Source of the DNA: Acidobacteriota bacterium
GTDB taxonomy: Bacteria > Acidobacteriota > Terriglobia > Bryobacterales > Bryobacteraceae
Assembly: GCA_018268715.1 (NCBI GenBank)
Contig: JAFDVZ010000022.1
Location: 1 to 49,726, forward strand
Direction of reading: 5' to 3'
Length of the DNA: 49,726 nucleotides
The stretch's first letter is position 1; each line of letters begins with the position of its first letter. A program made the position numbers and the translations under genes. Positions 17,249 to 24,803 of this stretch are shown one piece after another. The notes below the pieces were generated by a model, which saw only the letters and a program-made list of their open reading frames with translations, had not been told where the DNA came from and searched no databases.

Positions 17249-18166
17249 TTAGTTCATCACGCAGTAGTCTCCGGTGGATGAGTGTTTCAGGTTGCGCTGG
17301 ATGAGGTAGTTGCGGGCTCCCAGCGTGGTGTTGTAGTAGGCGCCGTTGCTGCCGAGCGTTGACGCGCCGAAGGTCCAGGCGCACTTATCGGCGTTTTCGG
17401 CGCCTTGGGAGTCGGCCCAACCCGAACTCGGGTCGGGGTCGGTGGTGGCCTCTTCAAGTTCATGCGCGACCACCGAGATCATGCCGTCGACGCCGGCGTT
17501 GCCGTTGGGACCCACGGTCTGAGCGGCGCAGGCGTTCAGGCAGCGGTTGGCGTTGCCGACGAAGGAGTAGCGGACCTTGCCGTAGGTGGTGTTGCCGGAG
17601 GTGTGCCAGCCGCAATACTTCGTGCAGAAACCCGACGTCTCGTTCACGTCGGAGGAGGTCAGCACGAAGTAGACGCCGTTGGCGTTGTAAGGCAGTCTGC
17701 CGGACTTCAGGGCGTTGCTGACGATGGTGAGGACCGAGGCGTCCCGCAGCCGCGTTCCTTGCGAGTAGGCGTCGGTGGTGGAGCCGCCGTAGGTCACGTT
17801 TCCGGAGACGGAATACGAACTGGTGGAATAGCTCTGATTGATGTTGAAGTAGGGCGATCCCCCGATCGCGTGGCCGAAGTCATTTAAAATCTGGACGCCC
17901 TGGGCGTTGTCGGAGCCGTTCGATTGGGCCCAGTTGCCGTAGAAGATGTAGTAAATCGCCGGCGTGTTGATCAGCGGGCCGTTGTGGTAAGTGATGGCGG
18001 GCGTGATGACGCCCGTCGAGCCGACGGTTGGCGCCCCGCCCGCTCCCACCGGATTCGTTTCGTGACCGTCCATCTTGAAGGTCTTGTCATCGGAGTCTCG
18101 CTCGTCGGCGAAACCCACGGCGGCCAGGCAAGCAGCCAGCGTCAAAGACAGAAGTGTTTTCTTCAA
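17249..18166 (-). CDS. Secreted EXORDIUM/phosphate-induced-protein-like protein
   Basis: A 305-residue exported protein resembling the plant EXORDIUM (phosphate-induced protein 1) family, whose biochemical activity is unknown; in plants these are cell-wall proteins tied to growth and carbon status. Signal peptide 1-20 (ends V-G-F-A). The family-like block I-T-Y-H-N-G-P-L-I-N-T-P-A-I-Y-Y-I-F-Y-G-N-W spans about 58-79. Six cysteines between residues 181 and 262 probably form disulfides (including C-T-K-Y-C-G-W). H235-E-L-E-E-A-T-T-D-P resembles a metallopeptidase helix and is followed by G-W-A-D-S-Q-G-A-E. The start is TTG at 18166, supported by GAGGGGAG about 10 nt upstream. Family match is by eye and should be tested. 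No neighbours share an obvious pathway. Confidence 0.7.
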   Translation of the reverse strand: MKKTLLSLTLAACLAAVGFADERDSDDKTFKMDGHETNPVGAGGAPTVGSTGVITPAITYHNGPLINTPAIYYIFYGNWAQSNGSDNAQGVQILNDFGHAIGGSPYFNINQSYSTSSYSVSGNVTYGGSTTDAYSQGTRLRDASVLTIVSNALKSGRLPYNANGVYFVLTSSDVNETSGFCTKYCGWHTSGNTTYGKVRYSFVGNANRCLNACAAQTVGPNGNAGVDGMISVVAHELEEATTDPDPSSGWADSQGAENADKCAWTFGASTLGSNGAYYNTTLGARNYLIQRNLKHSSTGDYCVMN

Positions 18167-18192
18167 TGTGTGTAAACTCCCCTCGACCGGCC

Positions 18193-18235
18193 GCGCATTG
18201 CCCCGGATCCAGATAATCCCCGAAAATCAATGCGC
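18193..18235. repeat. Inverted repeat flanked by direct repeats upstream of the EXORDIUM-like gene
   Basis: Arms GCGCATTG (18193-18200) and CAATGCGC (18228-18235) enclose 27 bp. CGACCGG lies just outside each arm in direct orientation (18184-18190 and 18239-18245). The element lies in the 211-bp divergent interval between the genes at 17249-18166 and 18378-20375 and could serve either. Otherwise I see no clear promoter there. Confidence 0.4.
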
Positions 18236-18377
18236 ATTTCGACCGGTATGTTAGAAAAGGGTGTGCCTGGCGGGGAAAAATATACGGGCGGCGAAAGAAT
18301 TTCCGGCGGTCGCGGAGTTTGCCCGAAAGGACTCGGCCGGGAGCGGCATACGCCATAGTAGGAGAGGGCTCATCGAC

Positions 18378-20375
18378 ATGCGAACCATTGTCACGTTACT
18401 GATCGCCGCCATGATTGCGCCGTCGGCGGAATTGCCGGTGCGGCAGGTTATTTTGTACAAACACGGGGTCGGGCATTTCGAACGGTCGGGAAAGCTGGGG
18501 CCGGGGGAATCGGCTCGGTTGGATTTCAAGGCGTCGGAGATGAACGACGTGCTGAAGTCGCTGACGGTCCAGGAGCGGGGCGGGGGCCGGATTTCGGGTC
18601 TGCGGTATGACTCGATGGAGCCGCTCGACCGGAAACTGGCGGAATTTCCGTTCAAGCTGGGGGAGTCGCAGTCGTTGAGCGCGGTGCTCGACCAATTGAA
18701 AGGGGCGCGGATCGAGGTGACGGTGGGCGGGCAGGCGGTGGCGGGCGCGATTGTCGGCGGGCGGCTGGCGTCGGGCGACGATAAGCGTCCCGAGCGCGAA
18801 CAGTTGACCGTGCTGGTGGATTCGGGCGAGTTGCGGACGGTGGACCTGGCTTCGGCCTCCTCCATCCGCTTTTCCGAGGCGCGGTTGCAGCAGCAGTTCC
18901 GCGACTACCTGGCGGCGCTGACGGCGGCGCGGTCGCAGGATAAGCGTAGCGTGTATATCGATTCGACCGATGGGGCTTCGCGCGAGGTGAGCGCGAGTTA
19001 TACGATACCGGCGGCGGTGTGGAAGTCGAGTTACCGGCTGCTGATGGATGAGTCGGGCAAGCCGTTGCTCGAAGGGTGGGCGATTGTCGACAACACGACG
19101 GCGGATGATTGGGTCAAGGTGTCGCTGGCGCTGGTTTCGGGGCGGCCGATTTCGTTCATTACGCAGTTGTATCCGCCCAAATATGTGAACCGTCCGCTGG
19201 CGGAATTGCCGGACGACCAGGCGCAGGGGCCGGTGATGCATGAGTCCGCCTTCGCGGTGGGGACGGGAGCGGTGGCGGAATTGGCCGCGGCGCCTCCTCC
19301 GCCGGCGCCGATGATGGCGGCAAAGTCGGCGGGCCGCGCGCGGGTGGCGATGGCGGAGTCGCGGGATATGGCGGCGGCGAGTTCGGTGGCTCCGGCGGCG
19401 GCGACGCGCGAGATGGGGGATTTGTTCGAATACCGGCTGTCGCAGCCGGTGACCATCCGCAAGAACGAGAGCGCCATGCTGCCGTTCCTGCAACAGAAAG
19501 TGGAGGCGCGGAAGCTGTTGATCTATTTGGGGCAGCAGCAGGGTTCGCCGCATCCGACCAACGCCGCCGAGATCACGAATTCGAGCGGCAAGACGCTGGA
19601 CGGCGGGCCGGTGACCCTCTACGACGGCGGCGGCTATGCCGGCGAGGCGCTGATGGAGACGCTGAAGGCGGGCGATAAACGGTTGATCAGCTACGCCGTC
19701 GACCTGGGGACGCGCATTACCGAGAGGTGGGACTCCAAGCAGGAGGTGGTGCGGGAGGTGCGGGCTTCGCGCGGCGTCCTGACGACGAAGTCGGCCGTGG
19801 AGGAGACGCGGACTTACACCATTCGCAATGTGGATCAGAAGGCGAAGACGCTGATCATCGAACATGCCCAGAGGCCGGGATATACGCTGCTGAACCAGAA
19901 GCCGACGGAGAAGACGGGGTCGGCCTACCGGTTCGAGGTGAAGCTCGCGCCGGGCGCGGAGGCGGCGTTTCCGGTGGCGGAGGAGCGCGTGTATGAGACG
20001 TCGTTCCAGGCGATCAATCTGAGCTCGGACGTGCTGATGGTGTACACGCGGAACAAGAGCATCAGCGAGGCCGGCCGCAAGCAGATCGAGCAGGTTCTGA
20101 ACGGCAAGGAGCAGTTGGCGGAGGCCGAACAGCAGTTGAACGACGCCAAGAACCAGATCCTGGCCGCCGCGGGCGATGAGGATCGGCTGCGCAAGAACAT
20201 CGAGAGCCTGAACCGGGTGAGCGGGCAGCAGCAGGCGGTTCAGGAGTACGCGCGGAAGCTGGCGGCGCTTGAGACGCAACTGGCCGGGCTGCGCGACCGC
20301 GAGTCGGAATTGACGCGGAAACGGGCGGCGATCCAGGCGGAGGTGAACCGGATGGCAGCGGCGCTCGCGTTCTAA
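18378..20375 (+). CDS. Exported DUF4139-like protein with C-terminal coiled coil
   Basis: A 665-residue exported protein of unknown role. After a signal peptide (about 1-18, M-R-T-I-V-T-L-L-I-A-A-M) come beta-rich segments beginning V-R-Q-V-I-L-Y-K-H-G-V-G-H-F-E-R, as in the DUF4139/mucoidy-inhibitor-A-like family. A central low-complexity Ala/Pro/Met stretch lies around 300-345. A second beta-rich region includes Y-T-I-R-N-V-D-Q-K-A-K-T-L-I-I-E-H. Finally there is a heptad-type coiled coil over the last 110 residues (K-Q-I-E-Q-V-L... R-D-R-E-S-E-L-T-R-K-R). The frame is open from 18261, but I chose the ATG at 18378 because it begins the signal peptide and has AGGAG upstream. It precedes the S53 protease by 51 bp; a shared transcript is possible. 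Confidence 0.75.
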   Translation: MRTIVTLLIAAMIAPSAELPVRQVILYKHGVGHFERSGKLGPGESARLDFKASEMNDVLKSLTVQERGGGRISGLRYDSMEPLDRKLAEFPFKLGESQSLSAVLDQLKGARIEVTVGGQAVAGAIVGGRLASGDDKRPEREQLTVLVDSGELRTVDLASASSIRFSEARLQQQFRDYLAALTAARSQDKRSVYIDSTDGASREVSASYTIPAAVWKSSYRLLMDESGKPLLEGWAIVDNTTADDWVKVSLALVSGRPISFITQLYPPKYVNRPLAELPDDQAQGPVMHESAFAVGTGAVAELAAAPPPPAPMMAAKSAGRARVAMAESRDMAAASSVAPAAATREMGDLFEYRLSQPVTIRKNESAMLPFLQQKVEARKLLIYLGQQQGSPHPTNAAEITNSSGKTLDGGPVTLYDGGGYAGEALMETLKAGDKRLISYAVDLGTRITERWDSKQEVVREVRASRGVLTTKSAVEETRTYTIRNVDQKAKTLIIEHAQRPGYTLLNQKPTEKTGSAYRFEVKLAPGAEAAFPVAEERVYETSFQAINLSSDVLMVYTRNKSISEAGRKQIEQVLNGKEQLAEAEQQLNDAKNQILAAAGDEDRLRKNIESLNRVSGQQQAVQEYARKLAALETQLAGLRDRESELTRKRAAIQAEVNRMAAALAF

Positions 20376-20426
20376 CGGGCGCAGGGTGGGGCCGCGATGG
20401 CATGGTAGACTCGACGACAACTGTTT

Positions 20427-23240
20427 ATGAGGAACCACAAATTCGGGATCGTGGCCCTTCTTGCGCTGGCGTTGGGGACGCCTTTTGCCGCTGCTCAGCC
20501 GGTGCGGATCACCAAGAGAATCGATAAGACGCGCAGGACCTCCATCGCTTGTTGCCTCGCGCCCGCGGCGCGGCCGGAACTCGACATGGGGGCGGCGGCC
20601 GAGGATTTCGCGGTGGATGGATTGACGCTGTACACGCGTCCCACGGCGGAACAGCAGGCGGAACTCGAGCGGTTGCTCGCCGAACAGCAGGATCCGAAGT
20701 CGGCGAACTACCGGCGGTTCCTGACGCCCGAACAGTACGCCGACCGGTTCGGCCTGAACGCGGGCGACGTCGCGAAGCTGGTGGAATGGCTGCGCGATGA
20801 GGGTTTCACCGTGAAGGGCAGTTCGAGGGGGCGCAACTGGATCGCCTTCAGCGGCGCGGCCGGGCGGTTGCGGTCGGCCTTTGGGGCGAATATCCGGCGC
20901 TACCGCGTGGACGGCCAGATGCACTACGCGAACTCGGGCCGGCTGACGGTTCCCGAGGCGCTGGCGGGCACGGTGGCGGGCGTTGAGGGATTGGACGATC
21001 TTGAGCCGGGACCGACGCCGATCGTCGCGCCGGAAATGAACGGCACGGCGGGCCGGCACTACCTGGCGCCGGACGATATCGCCACCATCTATAACATCAA
21101 CGCGGCGTATAAGGCGGGTCTCGACGGGGCGGGGCAGAAGGTGGCGGTGGTGGGCACCTCGGCGGTGGATGTCGCCGATATCACGGCTTTCCGCACGAAG
21201 TTCAACCTGCCGGCCATGGATCTGCAAACAGTGCTGGTCCCGAACTATCCCAACCCGGGCATCAACAAGGGGAGCCTGCCGGAAGCCGACCTGGACATCG
21301 AATGGTCCGGAGCGGTGGCGCGCAAGGCTACCATCATCTATGTCTATTCGACCAGCGCGCTGACGGCGGTGCGCCATGTCATCGACCAGAAGCTCGCGCC
21401 GGTGGTGAGCCGCAGCTTCAGCGTGGTGTGCGAGAAGGACTACATTCCCGAGTATTACGGCAGCGTGCTGCAGTATCAGACCCTGGCGCAACAGGCCGCC
21501 GTGCAGGGCATCACGTGGGTGAATTCGTCGGGCGATTCGGGCGCGGCGGGGTGCGACGTGAACTCCTCCTCGATCGCGCAGAACGGGTTGGGGGTCCGCT
21601 TTCCGCAGAGCGTGCCGGAGGTGACGGCGGTGGGCGGGACGCAGTTCAACGAAGGCAGCGGGTCCTACTGGGCGGCGGCGAACGACGCGAACAGCGCCTC
21701 GGCGCTCTCCTATATACCGGAGACGGTGTGGAACGACGCGTCGGCGGGTCACGGGATCCTGGCGGGCGGGGGCGGCGTTAGCGCGGTGTTCCGCAAACCG
21801 AGCTGGCAGACGGGGCCGGGGGTGCCGGACGATGGGATGCGGGACATCCCCGATATCTCAATGTCCTCGTCGGTTTACCATGTCCCGTATTATGTGGCCA
21901 CGGGCGGCTCGGCCGGCTATTACGGCGGCACTTCGGTGGCGACGCCCATCTTCGCGGGCGTGGTGGCGCTGCTGAATCAGTTCCTGACCGCCGCCGGAGC
22001 GCTGCAGCAGCCAGGGCTCGGCAATTTGAACCCGACGCTGTACAAGCTGGCGCAGACGGCGCCCAACGTTTTTCACGATGTCGTCACGGGCGATAACAAG
22101 GTCCCCTGCTCGGCTGGCTCGCCCGATTGCGTGGGCGGATGGGTGGGATACAACGCGGGGCCGGGGTACGATCTGGCCACCGGGCTGGGATCGCCGGATG
22201 TCGGGAACCTGTTGCTGAACTGGCCGAACAAGCCGGCTTCCGAGGCGCTGGTGGTGGTCACCATCACGCCCAATCCGGTGTATCAGCAGAAGGCGGATTC
22301 GAGCGGGAACCAGTGGTTTTACACGATCACGTTGACCGAGGAGGCGGGCGTCGCGGCCACGCTATCGAGCCTGACCATCGACGGATCGCCGGTGTCGGCG
22401 GCCTCGCTCACGTCGTGGTTCGGCTCGCTGTCGATTCCGGCCAGGGGCTCGCTGACGGTATCGCTGGGCGTGGGGGCGTTGCAGGTTCCCCGCACGCGCG
22501 TCTACAAATTCACCGGGACCGACGCGAGCGGGCGCGCCTGGTCGCAGGAGATCCCGGTGCTGTTCAACCCGGCGGTGACCGCGCCGACGGTGGCGGGCGT
22601 CAGCAACGCCGCTTCCGGGCAACTGGTCTACGCTCCGGGCATGATCATGAGCGTGTACGGCTCGCAGATGGCTGCGGCGCCGCAGGCGGCCGGGGCGGTT
22701 CCGCTGCTCACCATCATGCAGCACTCTTCGGCGACGATTAACGGGGTGCTGGCTCCGCTGTACTTCGTTTCGCCGAACCAGGTGAACGTACAGATTCCCT
22801 ATGAGACGAAAGCCGGCGCGGCGACGCTGATCATCGATAACGGCCAATCGAGCGTGGCCTATGGCTTCTCGGTGGCGGCGGTGGCGCCGGGGGTGTTCGT
22901 GGACTCCGCGGGCGCGCCCGTCCCGTACGCGCAGGGGCGGCGGGGGGATGTGTTGATCCTGTTCATCACGGGACAGGGGCAGGTGAGCCCGGCTATCGCC
23001 ACGGGGGCGGCGCCGGCGGCCACTTCGGTCAGCCAGTTGCCGGTTCCTCAGCAGGCGGTGAAGCTGTCGATTGGAGGGGCGGACGCGAAGATCCTGTTCG
23101 CGGGAATTCCGAACGGGCTGGTGGGCGTCACGCAGATCAACTTCCAGGTGCCCGATGGGGCCCCGCTCGGGTTGCAGAAGCTGGTGGTGACGGTGGGCGA
23201 TGTTGGCAGCGCCCCGGTGAACTTCACCGTTACGCCGTAA
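20427..23240 (+). CDS. S53 (sedolisin/pro-kumamolisin) protease with Soli_cterm-like domain
   Basis: Exported acid serine-carboxyl protease, 937 residues. Signal peptide 1-23; pro-kumamolisin activation domain (about 45-200, with Y-R-R-F-L-T-P-E-Q-Y-A-D-R-F-G); catalytic domain with the triad E286/D290 (E-A-D-L-D), oxyanion D370 in N-S-S-G-D-S-G and nucleophile S503 in G-G-T-S-V-A-T-P. The calcium site is expected in D-V-V-T-G-D-N and Y-D-L-A-T-G-L-G-S-P. After an Ig-like stretch (about 610-720) comes a C-terminal region (about 725-937) starting V-S-N-A-A-S-G-Q-L-V-Y-A-P-G-M-I and holding F-V-S-P-N-Q-V-N-V-Q-I-P-Y, the pattern of the Solibacter-type C-terminal domain. The ATG has no Shine-Dalgarno box; TAGACT ends 15 nt upstream. 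A bidirectional terminator follows. Confidence 0.94.
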   Translation: MRNHKFGIVALLALALGTPFAAAQPVRITKRIDKTRRTSIACCLAPAARPELDMGAAAEDFAVDGLTLYTRPTAEQQAELERLLAEQQDPKSANYRRFLTPEQYADRFGLNAGDVAKLVEWLRDEGFTVKGSSRGRNWIAFSGAAGRLRSAFGANIRRYRVDGQMHYANSGRLTVPEALAGTVAGVEGLDDLEPGPTPIVAPEMNGTAGRHYLAPDDIATIYNINAAYKAGLDGAGQKVAVVGTSAVDVADITAFRTKFNLPAMDLQTVLVPNYPNPGINKGSLPEADLDIEWSGAVARKATIIYVYSTSALTAVRHVIDQKLAPVVSRSFSVVCEKDYIPEYYGSVLQYQTLAQQAAVQGITWVNSSGDSGAAGCDVNSSSIAQNGLGVRFPQSVPEVTAVGGTQFNEGSGSYWAAANDANSASALSYIPETVWNDASAGHGILAGGGGVSAVFRKPSWQTGPGVPDDGMRDIPDISMSSSVYHVPYYVATGGSAGYYGGTSVATPIFAGVVALLNQFLTAAGALQQPGLGNLNPTLYKLAQTAPNVFHDVVTGDNKVPCSAGSPDCVGGWVGYNAGPGYDLATGLGSPDVGNLLLNWPNKPASEALVVVTITPNPVYQQKADSSGNQWFYTITLTEEAGVAATLSSLTIDGSPVSAASLTSWFGSLSIPARGSLTVSLGVGALQVPRTRVYKFTGTDASGRAWSQEIPVLFNPAVTAPTVAGVSNAASGQLVYAPGMIMSVYGSQMAAAPQAAGAVPLLTIMQHSSATINGVLAPLYFVSPNQVNVQIPYETKAGAATLIIDNGQSSVAYGFSVAAVAPGVFVDSAGAPVPYAQGRRGDVLILFITGQGQVSPAIATGAAPAATSVSQLPVPQQAVKLSIGGADAKILFAGIPNGLVGVTQINFQVPDGAPLGLQKLVVTVGDVGSAPVNFTVTP

Positions 23241-23248
23241 GCGGGTGG

Positions 23249-23276
23249 AAGCGGCGGGCGACGGGGCCCGCCGCTT
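23249..23276. terminator. Bidirectional hairpin terminator between convergent genes
   Basis: Perfect 11-bp arms AAGCGGCGGGC / GCCCGCCGCTT with a 6-nt loop, lying in the 42-bp gap between the stop of the S53 protease gene and the stop of the hydrolase gene. No long T-run on either strand. Confidence 0.7.
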
Positions 23277-23282
23277 ACGGTC

Positions 23283-24116
23283 CTAGCGGAGCAGATGCCT
23301 GCCGAAGAACGCCTCGGCCCGGCGCATGGTTTCCGCCGTGGCGGCCTGGTTGGCCGGGTTCGATTGCTTCTTTTTGCCGGGGTCGTCGTAGTTGTGTTCG
23401 GCGCCTTCGTACTCAATGAACTCGAGGGCGCTGCCGGCCGCCTTCGCCCGCCGGGCAAAGGATGCGCAGATTTTCGGCGAGACCTCCTCGTCGGCCGATG
23501 CGACCATTACGAGCAGCGGGGCGTAGGCGTGATAGGCGCCTTTCACCGCGTCCATGCCGCAGCCGGGGTATTCGGCGAGCGCGGCGCGGAATCCGGAGCG
23601 AGGGGTGGGATTGGCGATGCCGGGGGCCTGGTCGCTCATGGTGACCAGGACGGTCATGCCGCCGTTGGACCAGCCCTGGACGCCGATGCGGTCCGGGTCG
23701 ACGTCGCGCCGGCCGCGCAGATAGCGGAGCGCGCCGTAAGCGTCGAGCGGCCGGACGGTCTGTTCGGAGACCTCGGCCGGGCGTTCGCTGTAGCTACCCT
23801 TTTGAAAACCTTCGGGGTAGCCGCGCGGACCGAAGCTGTCCACCAATAGGGCGATGTAGCCGCGATCGGCCCAGAATTCGCCCCACTGCTGGTGGCGTTT
23901 GGAAAGGGTTGTGGCGTTATAGACGCCCTTGGCCAGGGAGGAGTAGGGGCCGGCTCGGCCGTGCAGCAGCACGATGGCGGCGTGCTGGCCGCCTCCGGAC
24001 GGTTCCCACAGGTAAGCGACCAGGCGAGTGCTTTGGTCCTCGCTTTGAAAATGTACGGTTCTGGGGGCGGCGGCGAGTGTGCACGCCGCCAGCATCAACA
24101 GGTGAGCTTTTCTCAT
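23283..24116 (-). CDS. Exported dienelactone-hydrolase-family alpha/beta hydrolase
   Basis: A 277-residue alpha/beta hydrolase of the dienelactone hydrolase type, probably acting on an ester outside the cytoplasm; the substrate is unknown. Signal peptide 1-17 (ends A-A-A-P). The oxyanion strand is I-V-L-L-H-G-R-A-G, the nucleophile elbow G-W-S-N-G-G carries S150, the acid is likely the Asp in V-A-S-A-D-E-E-V-S-P and the histidine lies in E-G-A-E-H-N-Y-D-D-P. Classical dienelactone hydrolase uses Cys; Ser here argues for an esterase or acyl hydrolase. It is convergent with the S53 gene. The ATG lacks a Shine-Dalgarno box; two copies of a 10-bp direct repeat and a TATAAT hexamer lie upstream. 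Confidence 0.88.
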   Translation of the reverse strand: MRKAHLLMLAACTLAAAPRTVHFQSEDQSTRLVAYLWEPSGGGQHAAIVLLHGRAGPYSSLAKGVYNATTLSKRHQQWGEFWADRGYIALLVDSFGPRGYPEGFQKGSYSERPAEVSEQTVRPLDAYGALRYLRGRRDVDPDRIGVQGWSNGGMTVLVTMSDQAPGIANPTPRSGFRAALAEYPGCGMDAVKGAYHAYAPLLVMVASADEEVSPKICASFARRAKAAGSALEFIEYEGAEHNYDDPGKKKQSNPANQAATAETMRRAEAFFGRHLLR

Positions 24117-24119
24117 AGT

Positions 24120-24156
24120 CAGTCTGGCTCTTGTTTTGGCCAGTCTGGCTATTATA
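24120..24156 (-). promoter_or_regulatory. TATAAT with tandem 10-bp repeats before the hydrolase gene
   Basis: Reading leftward: TATAAT (24151-24156), then AGCCAGACTG at 24141-24150 and again at 24120-24129, exactly 21 bp apart (two helical turns). The first copy sits in the nearly symmetric GCCAGTCTGGC (24139-24149). The repeats fall around and after the predicted start point, a position suited to a repressor. The -35 region is not clear. Confidence 0.5.
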
Positions 24157-24176
24157 GAGTGCTCGCGGGGCGGCGC

Positions 24177-24305
24177 TTAGTCTTCTTCGCCCAGGTCGTC
24201 CAGTTCGCACAGGACACAGTGGGTGTCGGCGGCGTCCTTGAGGGCGTCGAGGACCTCATCGGTGAGGATGCTGTCGTCTGTCCAATTCGTTTCGGTTTCG
24301 GTCAT
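24177..24305 (-). CDS. Small acidic protein with HCxxC motif (42 residues)
   Basis: An open frame of 42 codons: M-T-E-T-E-T-N-W-T-D at the start, then L-T-D-E-V-L-D-A-L-K-D-A-A, the motif T-H-C-V-L-C-E-L, and the acidic end D-D-L-G-E-E-D. About a third of residues are Asp or Glu. The H-C-x-x-C pair could hold a metal or form a disulfide. An AGG is present 13 nt before the ATG. It is divergent from the PilZ gene (24396) and ends 60 bp before the hydrolase start. Its composition is protein-like, with no stop in the frame, but at this length chance cannot be excluded. Function unknown. Confidence 0.5.
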   Translation of the reverse strand: MTETETNWTDDSILTDEVLDALKDAADTHCVLCELDDLGEED

Positions 24306-24395
24306 GCTGCTTTCGCCTGTTTAGATGTTGGACCGGTGCGGCGGGATTCAAACTCCGCGGCTCACGCTTCGCCGCCCAGCGCCGATAAAGCCAAT

Positions 24396-24743
24396 ATGAG
24401 CGACCGGCGTTACGACATCCGCATGCTGTGCGCGGAATTGGTGGAAGTGAGCTGGAAGACGAAAACGGGCCGTGTGCGTCGCGAAACCGCCAGTTTGGAC
24501 GACATCTCCGAATCCGGAGCCTGCGTGCAACTGGACCAGGCGGTTCCCGAGGGCGCTCGCATCACGGTCGAGCTGGCCAACCGCGAATTCACGGGGAATG
24601 TCCGCTATTGCGTCGATCGCGAGGCGGGCTACTACGTCGGGGTCGAGTTCGATCCGGATTGCCACTGGGATCCGGCGGAGTTCGAACCCGGGCACATGCT
24701 CGACCCGCGCACCGTGGCCGGCGCTCCTCGCAAACAGCAGTGA
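24396..24743 (+). CDS. PilZ-domain protein (putative c-di-GMP receptor)
   Basis: A 115-residue single-domain PilZ protein. The N-terminus S-D-R-R-Y-D-I-R carries the arginine cluster of the RxxxR motif. D-I-S-E-S-G-A-C-V at about 34-42 is the D/N-x-S-x-x-G motif, the two parts that grip cyclic di-GMP. The C-terminal strand Y-Y-V-G-V-E-F-D closes the barrel. I start it at the ATG at 24396 because the arginine motif follows at once; the frame is open further upstream but that sequence is not family-like. No partner domain is attached, so it would act as an adaptor. It is divergent from the 42-codon gene and is followed 60 bp later by the BNR-repeat gene. Confidence 0.82.
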   Translation: MSDRRYDIRMLCAELVEVSWKTKTGRVRRETASLDDISESGACVQLDQAVPEGARITVELANREFTGNVRYCVDREAGYYVGVEFDPDCHWDPAEFEPGHMLDPRTVAGAPRKQQ

Positions 24744-24785
24744 GCGAGGGGGCCCGTGAAGGTGGGAACCCACCGGCAAATGATA

Positions 24786-24803
24786 GAGTGGTGGCGACCA
24801 CTC
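24786..24803 (+). promoter_or_regulatory. Stem-loop abutting the start codon of the BNR-repeat gene
   Basis: GAGTGGT-GGCG-ACCACTC is a perfect 7-bp stem with a 4-nt loop, and its last base touches the ATG at 24804. In RNA it would occlude ribosome access, including the only purine-rich stretch upstream; in DNA it could be an operator. Confidence 0.5.

Noticed and set aside
18396-21752. An 1118-codon open frame on the minus strand opposite two plus-strand genes
   Set aside because: Arg/His/Pro-rich and crosses the boundary of two well-supported genes (DUF4139-like and S53 protease); a mirror of GC-rich codon use.
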